DNA from: Thalassoroseus pseudoceratinae
GTDB taxonomy: Bacteria; Planctomycetota; Planctomycetia; Planctomycetales; Planctomycetaceae
Assembly: GCF_011634775.1 (NCBI RefSeq)
Contig: NZ_JAALXT010000001.1
Location: 1,197,125 to 1,261,124, forward strand
DNA: 64,000 nucleotides
Reading direction: 5' to 3'
Shown: positions 9,253-17,758 of the stretch, piece by piece
Layout of the letters: every line of letters begins with the position of its first letter
Position numbering within the stretch: position 1 is the first letter of the stretch
Position numbers and translations under genes: made by a program
The notes under the pieces: model-generated
What the model was told of the DNA's origin: nothing
Databases searched by the model: none
Seen by the model: only the letters and a program-made list of their open reading frames with translations

Positions 9253-9753
9253 ATGATGACCCGGATTTTTCGTTTGGAAGGCCGACCAAGCTGGCTGTTA
9301 TTGACCATCCTCCTCCTTTTGGGATGCGGCGGTGGCACGGAGCTTCCTGAATACGCCAATCAGCTGATTCCAGTTTCCGGAATCATCACCACCGACGGGC
9401 AACCCGTTTCCGACGCCAACGTGACCTTCCATCCTGCCGGTAATGGAGGTGGACAAACCGCGTACGGCCGAACCGATGCCGAAGGTCGTTACACGTTGTC
9501 CACGCCGATCGCAGGTCTCAGCTTGGAAGAACAAGTCGGTGCGGTTGCAGGCAACTACCGAGTGACCGTCAACCGGATTGCTCGTCGCGATGGAACTCCC
9601 GTTCCCGAAGGCACCACTGAAGCCGATGCAATGGCCGAGGGCGCGATCGAAACCGTCCCCCCCATGTTCAACGACCCCGGCATGAGCCAACTCACAACAA
9701 CCGTGAGTGAGGGCCAAGCAACCTACGATTTCACGATCCGCTTGCTGAAGTAA
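9253..9753 (+). CDS. Lipoprotein with carboxypeptidase regulatory-like (transthyretin-like) domain
   Basis: The 166-residue protein starts with a signal peptide ending in a lipobox (LTILLLLGC), so it should be a membrane-anchored lipoprotein. The mature part reads IPVSGIITTDGQPVSDANVTFHP and then GRTDAEGRYTL, the pattern of carboxypeptidase regulatory-like or transthyretin-like beta-sandwich repeats. Such small lipoproteins frequently sit beside DUF1559 genes in planctomycetes, which suggests a shared surface role; the function is unknown. The start at 9253 (ATGATG) places the signal peptide at the N terminus, while the frame extends upstream without any recognisable sequence. A terminator separates it from the DUF1559 gene. 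Confidence 0.85.
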   Translation: MMTRIFRLEGRPSWLLLTILLLLGCGGGTELPEYANQLIPVSGIITTDGQPVSDANVTFHPAGNGGGQTAYGRTDAEGRYTLSTPIAGLSLEEQVGAVAGNYRVTVNRIARRDGTPVPEGTTEADAMAEGAIETVPPMFNDPGMSQLTTTVSEGQATYDFTIRLLK

Positions 9754-9846
9754 GATGTGAAATCAAGCTCAGCGGCCTCGCTCCCCCTCGGAACCGAATA
9801 CAACGATCCAGCGTTGACGTCTCATCGAGGCGTTGTATGATGACGC

Positions 9847-10050
9847 ACGGTTGAGGTGTTCGCTGCATGGGTAGCGAAAGAATAGGGAAGACCGGTGAAA
9901 ATCCGGCGCGGTCCCGCCGCTGTAATCGGGGATGAACACTGCCTATCCACCAACCCCCAATCATTGGTGGTCGGTGAGTCACTGCAAGAAATTGCGGGAA
10001 GACGCAGTGAGTCGCGTGATCCGAAAGCCAGAAGACCTGCCTCCAACCGT
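9847..10050 (+). promoter_or_regulatory. Cobalamin (B12) riboswitch
   Basis: The conserved core elements occur in the right order: GGGAAGACCGGTGAAAATCC from 9895, GGTCCCGCCGCTGTAA at about 9910, the GGGAAGACGCAGTGA arm near 9997, and the B12 box AGCCAGAAGACCTGCC at about 10027. The closing stem P1 is formed by ACGGTTG (9847-9853) and CAACCGT (10044-10050). Binding of a cobalamin would be expected to lower expression of the DUF6580 and cobalamin-binding protein genes downstream. Confidence 0.95.
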
Positions 10051-10290
10051 CGTTGAAAACTCGGATTCCCTCGCGGAACAGGCAAGCCGACAGAGTGCGA
10101 ACGAAACGTGTGTGCGACACACTCGTGACAACTAAGAGAGTGAATCGGTCGATCAACCGATCTGCATCTCCATGTCGGTTTCTGCTTCGTGACTTTGCTA
10201 ATGTTGCCCGCCGCGATAGACAGACGGCAGGTCGATCGCAAGAATGGCATGCGAATACCTTCGGCAGCACTGCCGTTTCCTGCCAACAAT

Positions 10291-10323
10291 CCAAACCTAT
10301 GATTGCTCACCGGTTTGGTTTTC
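10291..10323 (+). terminator. Possible expression-platform terminator of the B12 riboswitch
   Basis: CCAAACC (10291-10297) pairs with GGTTTGG (10312-10318) and is followed at once by TTTTC. It lies about 240 bases after the riboswitch core and 50 bases before the DUF6580 start, a position suitable for B12-dependent attenuation. The remaining leader (10051-10290) shows no gene. The stem is short and the T run only four bases long, so control at the level of translation remains possible. Confidence 0.4.
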
Positions 10324-10372
10324 ATCGCGACATTGAATTAATTTCCCCGGCTTCACCAGAAACAACGTGACA

Positions 10373-11038
10373 ATGAACTCCCATTCGACGAATTCTGCAA
10401 CGGGCGACCACGCCACAAACGAAAACGACGCACCGCGAAAGCTGCTGATCGGTTTGATGGTCTATGCCTTGTGCATGCGGGTATTGCCATATGCACTTCA
10501 GTCGATTTGGGGAGTGAAGATCACAGCCGGCGAAACCATTTACCCTTGGAACTTCTCGCCATTCTCGGCCACGGTCTTGTTTGGAGCGACCTACTTCGCA
10601 AGCCGACGCACGGCATTTTTGGTGCCGATGCTAATCCTGTTGCTCGGCGATCTTGGAATCTGGGCGTTCACCGGGCAGTTCGACTGGGCATTTTATCGGG
10701 GGATGGAATTTGTCTATCTCGGCTTCCTTGTTACGGCGACTTTGGGCCTGTTTCTCCGTCAGAAATGCACGGCAATGTCGGTCCTCACATTGGCATTTGT
10801 GAGTGAAGTTGCGTTCTTCCTGATCACGAACTTCGGAAGTTGGTGGACGATGGGCTTCTATCCGCATACAGCCAGCGGGTTGATGGACTGCTACGTCGCC
10901 GGTTTGCCGTTCTTCCGAAATTCGCTGATCAGCTGCGGATTCTTCTCGATGCTGTTGTTCGGTTTCGGTCGGCAGTTTGAACACGGTACGGCTTCGGTGA
11001 AGGCATCGATGCAAACCTCTGCGGACATCGCTGGATAA
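10373..11038 (+). CDS. DUF6580 family putative transport protein, B12-riboswitch controlled
   Basis: The 221-residue integral membrane protein has about five or six hydrophobic segments and the DUF6580 pattern: NFSPFSATVLFGATYF, FFLITNFGSWW and YPHTASGLMDCYVAGLPFFRN. The compact size and topology resemble substrate-binding S components of ECF-type transporters. The family is annotated only as putative transport protein. Because a cobalamin riboswitch precedes it and a cobalamin-binding protein gene follows after 10 bases, uptake of cobalamin or a precursor is the most likely role (inference). The ATG at 10373 is preferred to a GTG two codons earlier; neither has a strong ribosome site. Confidence 0.85.
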   Translation: MNSHSTNSATGDHATNENDAPRKLLIGLMVYALCMRVLPYALQSIWGVKITAGETIYPWNFSPFSATVLFGATYFASRRTAFLVPMLILLLGDLGIWAFTGQFDWAFYRGMEFVYLGFLVTATLGLFLRQKCTAMSVLTLAFVSEVAFFLITNFGSWWTMGFYPHTASGLMDCYVAGLPFFRNSLISCGFFSMLLFGFGRQFEHGTASVKASMQTSADIAG

Positions 11039-11048
11039 CCCCCACACG

Positions 11049-11987
11049 ATGCCCGAGCGAATCGTCTCATTGATCCCGAGCGCGACGGAGATCGTTTGTG
11101 CTCTTGGTTTGGAAGACCAACTCGTCGGCAGGTCGCACGAATGCGATTTCCCGGCGAGCATTGCTCAACTTCCCGTGTGTTCCCGGTCGCGTGTCGATCC
11201 TTCCGCATCCAGCAGAGAAATTGACCGACAAGTCAAATCGGTCCTACGCGATGCCATCTCGATTTACGAAGTCGACACGCAAACGCTCGACGAGTTAGAA
11301 CCAACACTCATCATCACCCAAGCTCAATGTGACGTGTGTGCCGTGAGCCTGAATGATGTCGAGCGGGCCGTTGGCGAATTTGTCCGGTCCAGCCCACGCA
11401 TCATCTCCCTTTCCCCGATGGGTTTGCCCGACGTGTGGAACGACGTATTCGCCGTTGCCAAAGCGACGAATGTTCCCGAGCGAGGCCGGGAACTTGCCAC
11501 CAATTTGCAGTCTCGTTTGACAGATTTGCGGAACCGGACGCAATCCATTGTTGTTCGCCCCTCCATCGCTTGTTTGGAATGGATGGACCCGTTGATGGCG
11601 GCGGGAAATTGGGTTCCGGAACTTGTGGAGATTGCGGGTGGACGCAACTGCCTGGGGAAAGCCGGTGAGCATTCTCCGTGGATGAATTGGGATGACTTAC
11701 TCGCTGCCGATCCCGACGTAATCGTCATCATGCCTTGCGGCTTCGATATCGCTCGCGTGCAGACGGAACTACTAACGCTCACCGAATGCGACGAATGGAG
11801 TCGCCTGCGAGCCGTGCAAACCGGACGAGTGTACCTCACCGATGGCAATCAATACTTCAACCGCCCCGGTCCCAGACTCGTTGAATCTGCTGAAATTCTC
11901 GCCGAGATTCTGCACGGTCGGCATATGAAATTCGATCATCAGGGATCGGGTTGGGTCATGGCAACGGACGGCTCGTTGACAGATTGA
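11049..11987 (+). CDS. BtuF-like cobalamin-binding protein without signal peptide
   Basis: The 312-residue protein belongs to the periplasmic-binding type III fold (COG0614, BtuF/FhuD-like): RIVSLIPSATEIVCALG at the N terminus, a long linking helix around residue 140, IACLEWMDPLMAAGNWVPELVEIAGG, and DPDVIVIMPCGFD. The N terminus starts directly in the first beta strand, with no signal peptide or lipobox, so it is predicted to be cytosolic. That is unusual for an ABC-transporter binding protein but typical of a subgroup that includes the HECDFP motif seen here. It follows the DUF6580 gene by 10 bases and shares the B12 riboswitch. Its 3' end overlaps the convergent glycosyltransferase gene by 49 bases. 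Confidence 0.85.
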   Translation: MPERIVSLIPSATEIVCALGLEDQLVGRSHECDFPASIAQLPVCSRSRVDPSASSREIDRQVKSVLRDAISIYEVDTQTLDELEPTLIITQAQCDVCAVSLNDVERAVGEFVRSSPRIISLSPMGLPDVWNDVFAVAKATNVPERGRELATNLQSRLTDLRNRTQSIVVRPSIACLEWMDPLMAAGNWVPELVEIAGGRNCLGKAGEHSPWMNWDDLLAADPDVIVIMPCGFDIARVQTELLTLTECDEWSRLRAVQTGRVYLTDGNQYFNRPGPRLVESAEILAEILHGRHMKFDHQGSGWVMATDGSLTD

Positions 11988-13150
11988 TCGACCTTGGTTT
12001 CCCCAAAGAACATCTCGCCGGCTTTTTGGGCGAGGGAATCCCAATCGAAATTCGTCGTCACCCACTCCCGCCCCGCGGCTCCCATTTCATCGAGTGTGCG
12101 AGGATCGAGCAGCAACTTCGCCACCGCTTCCGCAAGGGGTTCCGAAGTTTCACATGGTACGACGATTCCCGTCTCGCCGAGCTTCATGGTTTCGGCGGTT
12201 CCGCCGGAATTTCCCGCCAACACCGGTCGCCCACACGCCTGGGCCTCCAATAGCACCATTCCGAATCCTTCGATGTCCCGACCAACGGCCCGATTGGGCA
12301 GGGCGAACAAGTCGCATTGTTGATAGGCGGAGATCATCGTGGCGTCATCGATTTCCCCGAGGAACTGCACCCGATCCCGCACACCGACCGAGTCCGCTAA
12401 TGCCTCAAGCGTTTCGCGTTCCTCGCCATCACCGACGATCGCGTACAACACATTCGGAATGGCCTCGCGGATCATCGGCAACGCACGGATCAGCATATCC
12501 TGCCCCTTGCGTCGTTGGAGTCGTCCGACGGTGAGAATTACCGTGTGATGTCGCCAACCGAGTTCCCGACGGGCATCGTCCGATTTCGCCACCGGTTGGA
12601 ACCGATGCGTATCAACCCCCGGATGAAGCACCGTGATCCGATCGGTTGGGATGTTCCACTGCGACTCTAACAACGAAGCCGTGTTCTGGCTGTTGGCAAT
12701 GAGCCGATCGGCAGAACCCAGGATTCTTTGCACCATCCATCGCAATTCCCGACTGCACGCAGCCGTCTCGACATCTTCACCGTGCACATAACACTCGTAC
12801 GGGATGCCAGAGATCCGCTTCGTCATCCACGCCAACCAACCTTCCGGCAAACAACGGCCGCAATGGATCCGATCAATTCCGCGTTCCCGGACGATTCGGC
12901 GGACCTTTTTGAAATTGCCGAAATATTGCTTCCACCCCGTCGGCCGAACAATTCCCCATTCGGTCTGCGAAAGGGATTCGCGAACCACGTCCATTTCGTG
13001 AGTGACATCGAAACTGAGTTGATCAGGATGAGCACCCACCAAACACGAAATCCGCTCCTGAGGGAATCGTCGGTAGATTTCCCAAAACCAACGTCCGCTT
13101 CCGCCGTGTGTCGGGGGAAAAATTTCGCTCAGTAGTAGTGTGCGTGACAT
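11939..13150 (-). CDS. Glycosyltransferase family 4
   Basis: The 403-residue GT-B fold enzyme should transfer a sugar from a nucleotide donor during exopolysaccharide assembly. Features are the N-terminal FPPTHGGSGRWFWEI loop, HPGVDTHRFQPV, ILTVGRLQRRKGQDMLIRAL, the donor-binding FALPNRAVGRDIEGFGMVLLEAQACGRPVLAG and the EX7E-like IEGFGMVLLE motif. I start at the ATG giving MSRTLLLSEIFPP; the open frame extends 51 codons further but without similarity to the family. It is the last gene of the leftward polysaccharide operon, 53 bases after the preceding glycosyltransferase gene. Donor and acceptor are not identifiable. Confidence 0.9.
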   Translation of the reverse strand: MSRTLLLSEIFPPTHGGSGRWFWEIYRRFPQERISCLVGAHPDQLSFDVTHEMDVVRESLSQTEWGIVRPTGWKQYFGNFKKVRRIVRERGIDRIHCGRCLPEGWLAWMTKRISGIPYECYVHGEDVETAACSRELRWMVQRILGSADRLIANSQNTASLLESQWNIPTDRITVLHPGVDTHRFQPVAKSDDARRELGWRHHTVILTVGRLQRRKGQDMLIRALPMIREAIPNVLYAIVGDGEERETLEALADSVGVRDRVQFLGEIDDATMISAYQQCDLFALPNRAVGRDIEGFGMVLLEAQACGRPVLAGNSGGTAETMKLGETGIVVPCETSEPLAEAVAKLLLDPRTLDEMGAAGREWVTTNFDWDSLAQKAGEMFFGETKVDQSVNEPSVAMTQPDP

Positions 13151-13203
13151 GTCAGACCCAGACAGTAAGAACAAGGTGCAGGAATTCCACTTCGATAGGA
13201 TGT

Positions 13204-14436
13204 TTAGAGTTGAGCCGGCAGAGCCATTTCGGTTGCTGATGGGGACGACGTCGGAATCGCGTCGTCGATCAAACGGGACATCGGTTCCAGACAGGTTTCC
13301 CAACGATGGTGCATCATCACGAACTCGCGACCGGCCGATCCGAGTTCTTCGCGGAGAGTCGGATCATCGAACACACGACTAATAGCGGTGGCCCATTCGT
13401 TCGGAGTTTCGGCTTTCAGAAGATGCACACCGGGTTCGACGCCCAATCCCACAACTGGCGATGGCGAGCCGATCACCGCCTTGCCAGCCGCGAGCGCTTC
13501 CAGAACTTTGTTCTGCACGCCACGAGCAATCGACAGCGGCACTACGGCCACGGTGGCACGATGAAGATACGGACGGACATCCGGCACGGTTCCGACGACG
13601 TGAATTCCCGGCTGTTGTTCGAGGTTCCGAATCGCGGCGGTTGGTTCTCGCCCGACAATCTCGAATGTGGCCTCTGGATACCGTTCAAGAACCGAAGGCC
13701 AAACGTGATCGGCAAACCACAAGCAACCGGCAACGTTCGGTCGATAATCCATCGCCCCGACAAACACACACCGTTGCGGCTCCGATTTCAATTGTGGAGT
13801 GAAAAAATCGACATCCACACCGTTTGGTACCGCATGAGCATTCGCCATCGGTGCCATCTCGGTGAGCAAGTTCGCTTCGGGCGTGCTCACTACGGTCACG
13901 CTCTTAGCCCAACCGCATACGTCTTGCTCAACTCGCCGTAGCCGAGTGGCCTCGCGTGTGTACAACCACTTTTTAATGCCGACCGATTCACTGGCGTAGT
14001 CTTGCCACTTCACACTATCGACGTCGATGAAATCCATTACACAGGGCACAGCCGATCGGTGCAACGCCCTTAGATACGGAGACAACGCCGACGACGAAGC
14101 CAACGCGGCATCGAACACCGTTTCCGCTTGCCAACGCCGGAGGACTTCATGCAGTTTTGGTTCATGAAACATTCCCTCGGTCACAGTACGACCCACCAGA
14201 AACGAACTCGCTCCCCGCAACCAACGCCGTTTCGATGCGACTGGGACAATCGCGACGCGTTCGCACAAACGATCCAACTCGGCACGGGTCTCGTCCGACG
14301 GCGGTTCATCGGCCAGGCACGCCAGATGAATCCGATGGTCTTTCGCGAGATGTCGCAACAGATGGTAGGTGCGAATCCGGTCACCACGGTTGGGCGGGTA
14401 GGGCACTCGATGCGTCATGTAGAGCAGATCAGCCAC
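13204..14436 (-). CDS. Glycosyltransferase, TIGR03087 type (PEP-CTERM/exosortase-associated sugar transferase)
   Basis: The N terminus (ADLLYMTHRVPYPPNRGDRIRTYHLLRHLA after the start) is the signature of the TIGR03087 family of sugar transferases found in exosortase-associated exopolysaccharide clusters. Later motifs are MDFIDVDSVKWQDYA, VPNGVDVDFF, CVFVGAMDYRPNVAG and GVQNKVLEALAAGKAVIGSP. I chose the GTG at 14436, which has GAAGGGG eight bases upstream and overlaps the stop of the deacetylase gene by eight bases. The in-frame ATG further upstream would overlap that gene by 89 bases. The product is 410 residues. Its exact acceptor is unknown. Confidence 0.9.
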   Translation of the reverse strand: MADLLYMTHRVPYPPNRGDRIRTYHLLRHLAKDHRIHLACLADEPPSDETRAELDRLCERVAIVPVASKRRWLRGASSFLVGRTVTEGMFHEPKLHEVLRRWQAETVFDAALASSSALSPYLRALHRSAVPCVMDFIDVDSVKWQDYASESVGIKKWLYTREATRLRRVEQDVCGWAKSVTVVSTPEANLLTEMAPMANAHAVPNGVDVDFFTPQLKSEPQRCVFVGAMDYRPNVAGCLWFADHVWPSVLERYPEATFEIVGREPTAAIRNLEQQPGIHVVGTVPDVRPYLHRATVAVVPLSIARGVQNKVLEALAAGKAVIGSPSPVVGLGVEPGVHLLKAETPNEWATAISRVFDDPTLREELGSAGREFVMMHHRWETCLEPMSRLIDDAIPTSSPSATEMALPAQL

Positions 14437-15337
14437 GATATAACCCCTTCGAGCAATAGACAGGAACTTGCTCGGCAGCGACATCGGCGAGCACATCGGA
14501 AATAGTCGTGAATTCAAAGCGTTCGAGCAGTCGCTCTAACCGATGTTCTGTCGCGTTCAAATTGCGGTAATGACGAATTCGTGTGAGTAGTCTTGCCGGC
14601 AAACGGGGTTGGTCAGGATCGAGTTCCCAAGGATGCACATAAACACCGAACACCCGCTGATGACGATTCTCGATCGAGTGAAGCCCTCGCTCCGTCACCC
14701 ACCGTGGAAACAATCGCAGATACCCCCCGCCACCCACCGGGAGTTTGAACCGTCCCCACGAACAGCATGTTCCCGGAAACTCCCAAAGCATGCCGGCATC
14801 GGTTTGAATGCGATGCGGCACAAGATCAGCTCGCGGTATGCCGTAGCGATCATGACGGATGGGATAGATACTTGCGTCGATCGTGAACCCTTCTTCCGCA
14901 AGAGTCTCCAAAGCCCATAGCGAACGATCGGTAATCGAAAAACTCGGTGCCCGATAAGAGACAATCGGCTCGCCCGTGATCTCCGCGAGAATGTCACGTC
15001 CTCGTCGTAAATCGTCACGGAACTCGTCGGGGGAAAGCTCGTAGACGATTTGATGGGCGTAGCTGTGACAACCGATTTCGTGTCCGGCGGCTTGGATGTC
15101 TCGCACCAACTCGGGATGGCGTTCGGCAACCCAACCCAGAATGAAAAATGTTCCGCGGACCGCATGTCGTTCGAGCAAACTCAACACTCGCTGGGTGTTC
15201 TCGACAACTCGACTTGGATAACTTGCCCAGTCACCAAACGGTACCGTTTTCGCGAAACCCGATACCTGGTAATAATCCTCGACATCCACCGTGAAGGCGT
15301 GCCGGCGTCGAGTTTGCGTGGCGGCCAGAATTGGCAT
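14429..15337 (-). CDS. Polysaccharide deacetylase, DUF3473 type (exosortase-associated)
   Basis: The 302-residue protein is a NodB-type carbohydrate esterase. FTVDVEDYYQVSGF carries the catalytic Asp, and CHSYAHQ supplies the metal-binding HxxxH, with SYRAPSFSIT following. The C-terminal part (GGGYLRLFPRW, FGVYVHPWELDPDQPRLPA) is the DUF3473 region found in deacetylases of exosortase/PEP-CTERM exopolysaccharide loci. It would remove N-acetyl groups from the nascent polymer. There is no signal peptide. It is followed by an overlapping glycosyltransferase gene and preceded by the Wzz-like gene at 64 bases. Confidence 0.92.
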   Translation of the reverse strand: MPILAATQTRRRHAFTVDVEDYYQVSGFAKTVPFGDWASYPSRVVENTQRVLSLLERHAVRGTFFILGWVAERHPELVRDIQAAGHEIGCHSYAHQIVYELSPDEFRDDLRRGRDILAEITGEPIVSYRAPSFSITDRSLWALETLAEEGFTIDASIYPIRHDRYGIPRADLVPHRIQTDAGMLWEFPGTCCSWGRFKLPVGGGGYLRLFPRWVTERGLHSIENRHQRVFGVYVHPWELDPDQPRLPARLLTRIRHYRNLNATEHRLERLLERFEFTTISDVLADVAAEQVPVYCSKGLYRG

Positions 15338-15401
15338 AAGAAATCAAACCAAAGTAGAACTATCGAACACGAGAAACGACCCACCCAGCGAACGAAGCGG
15401 C

Positions 15402-17564
15402 CTAGGATGTCAAAATTCCACCGAGGACCGGAACATTGAGTTGGTTCAATTTCTCAACGGCTTTTTCGACGTCCGGCAAACGGGCTTGATCCCGTCGAAC
15501 CGGGAGCACAACTCCATCGCCCAGTTCACACAGCAACGCGGTTTCGCTGGACGTTCCGAATGCGGAAGCTTTGAGAATGACCAGTTTGAATCGCCGGCCA
15601 AGCTCCGTGACGACTGTCCGCGATGTCGACGTCACAAGTCGCTCGTGAGCCTGGGAATCAACATGACCGACGGGAATCCACGTCAGGTTTTCCGCAACGT
15701 CTTCGCCGACGTTCGGCACTGAAACTTCCCCGCGAAGCAGTTCCGCGAAACCGTCCACGGCGACCTTGGCAGGCTGAATCCGATGACGGGCATGAGCCAG
15801 GTCACAATCGACGATTGCTGTTGGCACTCCCGCCCGTGCGAACGCCGCAGCCAATCCGAACGCCACGTTGGCCGCGTCGTCATCTTCCGACGTTCCAGCG
15901 ACAACCACCGTGTTCAGCGATTGCGAATCCCGTGTCCGCTGGAGGACGGCCCGGATGGTATCGACTTCGCTATTTCGTATGCTCTCCTGCGGTGAGTCGA
16001 TGCATTGGGAAAGCGTCTTCGCATCGAGTTGCCCTAACATCGGCATTCCGGTTCGCTGTGTCACTTCCTCGCTGGTCGCAACCCGTTGGGCGAGTAACTC
16101 CGGTCCCAAGAACCCCAACGCCGTCAGCCCCAAGACACCGACGAAGGCCAACAGACTCAGCTTCTGCTTCTTGCCAGCGTCGAGAATTTCCGGCGGTTCG
16201 GCCGGTTGGAGAACTTCAATCCGCGGCGGCGATTGCAGTTCCACACGCAGAGTTTCGATTTCCTCCGCGACGCGGTCTGCCACATCGGTGATCTGTTTCA
16301 TGTCCGTTTGCATGGACTCCAGCTCATACGACTTCGTGCCCAAGTCCTCGATGAGCTTCGCGTGTTTCTCGACCTCCTCACGCAGGACCTGCTCTTGCCG
16401 CACCAGCACTTCGAGCCGAGAAAGTTCGGGGTCAAACTCGGTGGCTAATGCGGGATTGCCGTCAACAGCGTTCGTACGCTTTCGATACGTCAGGAGCTCG
16501 ATCCGCTTCTTGAGCGCCAGTTCGAGATCGCGAAGTTCTTTTCGATAGGCGACCAAGTGCGGGTGGTTTCGATCAGCGACAATATCTTCATAACGGGAAA
16601 TGACGCCACGAATCTCCACGACGCGTTTCGCCATCATTTGCACGTCGATGTCGTCCGCGGCGGCCGCTTGAATGGCAATGACGTTCGCTTTTGTGGTGGA
16701 ATCGTCATCGCCGTCCGTCGCTTGCACAGCGATGTGCATATTGGCGGCTGCGGACGCTTTCACTTGTTCACGCATGAGTTCCGCGCGGATGGCGGCATGT
16801 TCCTGCCGGAGTTCGGCAAAGTATTCCTCGGCCATTTGCTGTTTCACTGTCAACGCTCTGGAATCGCCGGTGCCCAACTTCTCGGCCAACTCCTTGGCAC
16901 GGGCTCGTTCCTTCTTCGCGTTGCGGTTGGTTTCCTCGAAGATGCGTTCGAGTTTGGCCAGCCGAGCCGCTCGCTGTTGCCGATCAACGTTCACCACATT
17001 CGTGAAAAAGCTATCGGTGACGGCGTTCACGACGTTCGCCAGCATCTCGGGATCTTGTCCCGACATGGAAACCTTGAGGAACTCCGGGCTATCGTCGGTC
17101 GAAACCCAGACCTTCTCACGCAACCATTCCACCGGAAATTGCTTTTTTTGAATGGCTGGAAGTCCGCCGATGGCCGGGTTTTCGAGAACGCCCATCATGA
17201 CTCGCTTGCTTTTCAACAGCGAGATTTGGGTTTGACGATAGGTGTCGAAGTCCGCCGGTTGTTCGGCGGTATTGAACACCATTCGCGGTTCGACCGATGA
17301 AACCTTGAGGATCGCGGTGGCGGTAAAACTGACGGGGTACAACTTCCACACCGCCGCTGCCACCATCAATGCCAACGGGACGCCCACGACAAGAATCGGC
17401 CACCAACGCCGTCGGACCGCATGCCAAACCCGCATCGGATTGAGCATGGCGTTTTCATCGGTGTCTTTGGCCGTTTGCGGTCGCGGTCGACTGGTTCCTC
17501 GGGAGGCTGTCGGTCTGGATGCTTGTCGTGCAGCGGAAGAATTCGGCGTCGGCAAGTCGGTCAT
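15402..17564 (-). CDS. Polysaccharide chain-length regulator (Wzz/GumC type) with degenerate BY-kinase domain
   Basis: The 720-residue inner-membrane protein has a Pro/Ser-rich N-terminal segment, a transmembrane helix around residues 55-75 (WWPILVVGVPLALMVAAAVW), a long periplasmic coiled-coil region, a second transmembrane helix around 470-490 preceded by a proline-rich PPRIEVLQPAEPPEIL, and a C-terminal MinD/CpsD-like ATPase fold. In that fold the P-loop reads VVAGTSEDDDAANVA, without the GK(S/T) residues, and the Walker B position reads LVILKASAFG instead of the usual IDTPP; Walker A' (AIVDCDLA) is retained. The domain is therefore probably not a tyrosine kinase. The ATG at 17564 is preferred to a GTG 16 codons upstream. 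Confidence 0.88.
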   Translation of the reverse strand: MTDLPTPNSSAARQASRPTASRGTSRPRPQTAKDTDENAMLNPMRVWHAVRRRWWPILVVGVPLALMVAAAVWKLYPVSFTATAILKVSSVEPRMVFNTAEQPADFDTYRQTQISLLKSKRVMMGVLENPAIGGLPAIQKKQFPVEWLREKVWVSTDDSPEFLKVSMSGQDPEMLANVVNAVTDSFFTNVVNVDRQQRAARLAKLERIFEETNRNAKKERARAKELAEKLGTGDSRALTVKQQMAEEYFAELRQEHAAIRAELMREQVKASAAANMHIAVQATDGDDDSTTKANVIAIQAAAADDIDVQMMAKRVVEIRGVISRYEDIVADRNHPHLVAYRKELRDLELALKKRIELLTYRKRTNAVDGNPALATEFDPELSRLEVLVRQEQVLREEVEKHAKLIEDLGTKSYELESMQTDMKQITDVADRVAEEIETLRVELQSPPRIEVLQPAEPPEILDAGKKQKLSLLAFVGVLGLTALGFLGPELLAQRVATSEEVTQRTGMPMLGQLDAKTLSQCIDSPQESIRNSEVDTIRAVLQRTRDSQSLNTVVVAGTSEDDDAANVAFGLAAAFARAGVPTAIVDCDLAHARHRIQPAKVAVDGFAELLRGEVSVPNVGEDVAENLTWIPVGHVDSQAHERLVTSTSRTVVTELGRRFKLVILKASAFGTSSETALLCELGDGVVLPVRRDQARLPDVEKAVEKLNQLNVPVLGGILTS

Positions 17565-17758
17565 GCCAATTCCCAAAAGACAATTCGGTATCACAGTGTC
17601 GGAAGAAGACACCGAAAGTCTACTTGGTGCAAAAACGCCGCGAACAAGTTCCTAGCGATTTGCTGTCGATTCGACCGTTGAAAACCCACAACATGACCGA
17701 ACAACACGAAGCGCGTGGTTTGCCGATCCTCAGAGTTTGGTACCGCGAGGCTGCGGAC

